Assembly (NCBI RefSeq): GCF_006335145.1
Contig: NZ_VDMN01000002.1
Location: forward strand, 558,001-622,000
From: Aliirhizobium smilacinae
GTDB lineage: Bacteria > Pseudomonadota > Alphaproteobacteria > Rhizobiales > Rhizobiaceae
Reading direction: 5' to 3'
DNA: 64,000 nt
The position numbers and the translations under genes were made by a program. Under the pieces are notes generated by a model that had not been told where the DNA came from, searched no databases, and was given only the letters and a program-made list of their open reading frames with translations. Each line of letters starts with the position of its first letter. Positions within the stretch are counted from its first letter, which is position 1. Shown piece by piece: positions 62,513-64,000 of this stretch.

Positions 62513-63493
62513 ATGACCGAACAACGTTACGGCGCCGGAATCTGGCACTTCGCAACCTATCTCGACCGATATGCGACGGACGGGTACGGCTCTCCACGCA
62601 GCGTCATCGACGCCATCGATCTTGCCGGCCAGGTCGCGGATCTGTCCGTGGTGGATATCAATTATCCGTTCTTCGGCGGTGACTTTTCCAATGCGCAGGT
62701 AAAGCAAGCTCTGGATCGCAACAAGCTCGGCGTCATCGGTATCACGCCGGAGATCTACACACGCGAATTCGTCAAAGGCTCCTTCACCAATCCGGACGCG
62801 GGCGTTCGTCGCCGCACCCATGAACTGGTAACCGAAGCTTGTGATCAGGTCCGCTATTTCGGTGCCGATTACGTCAAACTGTGGCCGGGCCAGGATGGCT
62901 GGGATTATCCGTTCCAGGTCGATTACGGCACGCTTTGGCAGCATTCGCTCGATGGCGTCGGGCAGCTGGCCAGCGAAAACCCGGATCTGAAATTCGTCAT
63001 CGAATACAAGCCGCGCGAACCGCGCGTACGGATGAGTTTCGGTTCGGTTGCCCGCACGCTTCTCGGCATCGAGAAGATAGGCCTGCCGAATGTCGGCATC
63101 CTGCTCGATTTCGGCCATGCCATCATGGGCGGTGAATCGGCTGCCGACAGCGCCCAGCTTGCAATCGATTACGGTCGGCTGTTCGGCATGGACGTCAACG
63201 ACAACTACCGTTCCTGGGATGACGATCTGGTTGCCGGCAGCCTGCACCCGATCGAACTCTTCGAGTTCTTCTATGTTCTGCGCAAGAACAAGTGGGAAGG
63301 CGTCTGGCAGCTCGACCAGTTCCCGTTCCGCGAAGACAGCGTCGCGACCGCCAATCACGCGATCGATTTCCTCAAGGCCGCATCGAAGGGGCTGGATGCT
63401 CTCGATGTCGATGCCTTGAAGGAAGCCCAGAGCCGCCACGACGCGATCGGGGCGCTGAAGATCGCGCAGAAGGCCCTGTTCGGCGCCATGTAG
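62513..63493 (+). CDS. Sugar isomerase/epimerase, xylose-isomerase-like TIM barrel
   Basis: 326 residues from ATG 62513, chosen for GGAGG at 62501-62505. A TIM-barrel isomerase: WHFATYLDRYATDGYGSPRS near the start, FGADYVKLWPGQDGWDYPFQ near 117, LKFVIEYKPREPRVRMSFGS near 160 (Glu ligand), VGILLDFGHAIMGGE near 195 (Asp, His), VNDNYRSWDDDLVAGSLHP near 225 (Asp). It should isomerise an aldose to a ketose or epimerise a keto sugar. It precedes a split transketolase, so its product may be the transketolase's donor, as in D-apiose or tetrose breakdown (inference). Confidence 0.85.
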   Translation: MTEQRYGAGIWHFATYLDRYATDGYGSPRSVIDAIDLAGQVADLSVVDINYPFFGGDFSNAQVKQALDRNKLGVIGITPEIYTREFVKGSFTNPDAGVRRRTHELVTEACDQVRYFGADYVKLWPGQDGWDYPFQVDYGTLWQHSLDGVGQLASENPDLKFVIEYKPREPRVRMSFGSVARTLLGIEKIGLPNVGILLDFGHAIMGGESAADSAQLAIDYGRLFGMDVNDNYRSWDDDLVAGSLHPIELFEFFYVLRKNKWEGVWQLDQFPFREDSVATANHAIDFLKAASKGLDALDVDALKEAQSRHDAIGALKIAQKALFGAM

Positions 63494-63540
63494 GCGCCGG
63501 TCACGGCAGCAGCCAATCTGGCAATGAAAGGCCAATACCC

Positions 63541-64000
63541 ATGTTGAAGAATGACATCGCCGATACGATCCGCGAGAAAGCATTGTGGATGCGCCGCAGG
63601 GCATTCAAGATGGTTTTCGACGCGCAGCTCGGTCATCCCGGCGGAGATTTTTCGGCGATCGACATCATTGCGACGCTCTATTTCGGCGTGATGCGTTATG
63701 ACCCGAAGAAGCCGGACATGCCGGATCGGGATCGCTTCATCATGTCGAAAGGCCATGCAACGGGCGCGCTTTATACCGCTCTTTGCGCCGCCGGTTATTA
63801 TCCTGAAGACTGGCTGTCGACCTACATGCAGCCGCAGTCGAAGCTGAACGGCCATCCCAACCGCAACTATCTTCCGGGTGTGGAAACCAATACCGGGCCG
63901 CTCGGTCACGGTCTGCCGGTCGCCCTCGGGATCGCGATCGCCGGGCATATGACCAATAGCGACTATCGCACCTTCGTGCTGACCGGCGACGGAGAGCTGC
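63541..64000 (+). CDS. Transketolase N-terminal subunit (split transketolase, 3' end outside window)
   Basis: The frame starts at ATG 63541 and runs off the right edge, giving about 153 residues. It carries the thiamine-diphosphate half of transketolase: FDAQLGHPGGDFSAIDIIAT, FIMSKGHATGALYTALCAAG, LNGHPNRNYLPGVETNTGPL, GHGLPVALGIAIAG and the beginning of the GDG motif (VLTGDGEL). Its N-terminus lacks the extension of full-length transketolase, so it is the separate alpha-subunit type, with the C-terminal subunit expected next. It lies 47 bases after the isomerase. Confidence 0.9.
   Translation, partial: MLKNDIADTIREKALWMRRRAFKMVFDAQLGHPGGDFSAIDIIATLYFGVMRYDPKKPDMPDRDRFIMSKGHATGALYTALCAAGYYPEDWLSTYMQPQSKLNGHPNRNYLPGVETNTGPLGHGLPVALGIAIAGHMTNSDYRTFVLTGDGEL

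Overview
The window looks like a piece of a large, catabolism-rich replicon (chromosome, chromid or megaplasmid) of an alphaproteobacterium of the order Rhizobiales, probably Rhizobiaceae. The clues are GC-rich coding sequence, many LacI/ROK/DeoR/IclR/LysR-controlled ABC sugar importers with UgpC-type ATPases, a SigF/NrsF ECF sigma pair, an FtrABCD-type iron uptake locus and an FMN riboswitch in front of a stand-alone ribB. No rRNA, tRNA, CRISPR array, insertion sequence or phage gene was seen.

Layout. (1) 1-1.5 kb: start of a peptide-type (family 5) binding protein and a LysR regulator. (2) 1.7-5.7 kb: ECF sigma factor and NrsF anti-sigma factor, divergent from an MXKDX-repeat peptide, a membrane cytochrome b, a Tat-exported molybdopterin oxidoreductase and a secreted beta-rich protein; this is a redox/metal stress module with a SigF-like promoter motif. 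(3) 5.8-15.6 kb: an IclR-controlled catabolic cluster (DUF6282 hydrolase, MFS importer, flavodoxin-fold quinone reductase, thiolase, HpcH aldolase, bicupin protein, AtoDA-type CoA transferase, TetR) whose end products should be acetoacetyl-CoA and acetyl-CoA but whose substrate is unknown. (4) 15.6-21.7 kb: M24 peptidase and adenine deaminase, then a full-length AdhE with an FNR/FixK-like box upstream. (5) 22-48 kb: a large amino-sugar island. A LacI-controlled unit encodes NagB, a UPF0309-like SIS protein, NagA, a cytoplasmic neutral-ceramidase-fold hydrolase, an ABC importer and an AGE-type epimerase. A second LacI unit encodes another importer and a heparinase II/III-like lyase without a signal peptide. 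It converges on a third importer unit with a BadF-type GlcNAc kinase, a double-SIS deaminase-like protein and a ROK regulator. (6) 48.6-55.7 kb: iron acquisition, with ftrA-ftrB-ftrC divergent from ftrD, a TonB-dependent siderophore receptor and an AraC regulator. (7) 56-57 kb: FMN riboswitch and ribB. (8) 57-64 kb: a ribose-type ABC importer with DUF2291 lipoprotein and DeoR regulator, divergent from a TIM-barrel sugar isomerase and the N-terminal half of a split transketolase, which runs off the window.

Together, the genes of the amino-sugar island form a chain: import of oligosaccharides or modified amino sugars, intracellular trimming (lyase, ceramidase-fold amidase), epimerisation and phosphorylation, deacetylation by NagA and deamination to fructose-6-phosphate. 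Two pairs of near-identical operators tie the two LacI regulators to their own transporter genes, and 10-bp tandem repeats tie the DeoR regulator to the divergent sugar operons near 62.2 kb. The most novel-looking parts are the ceramidase-fold enzyme inside a nag operon and the unassigned DUF6282/cupin/aldolase/CoA-transferase pathway. All functions come from reading translations and motifs by eye; no database search was run.
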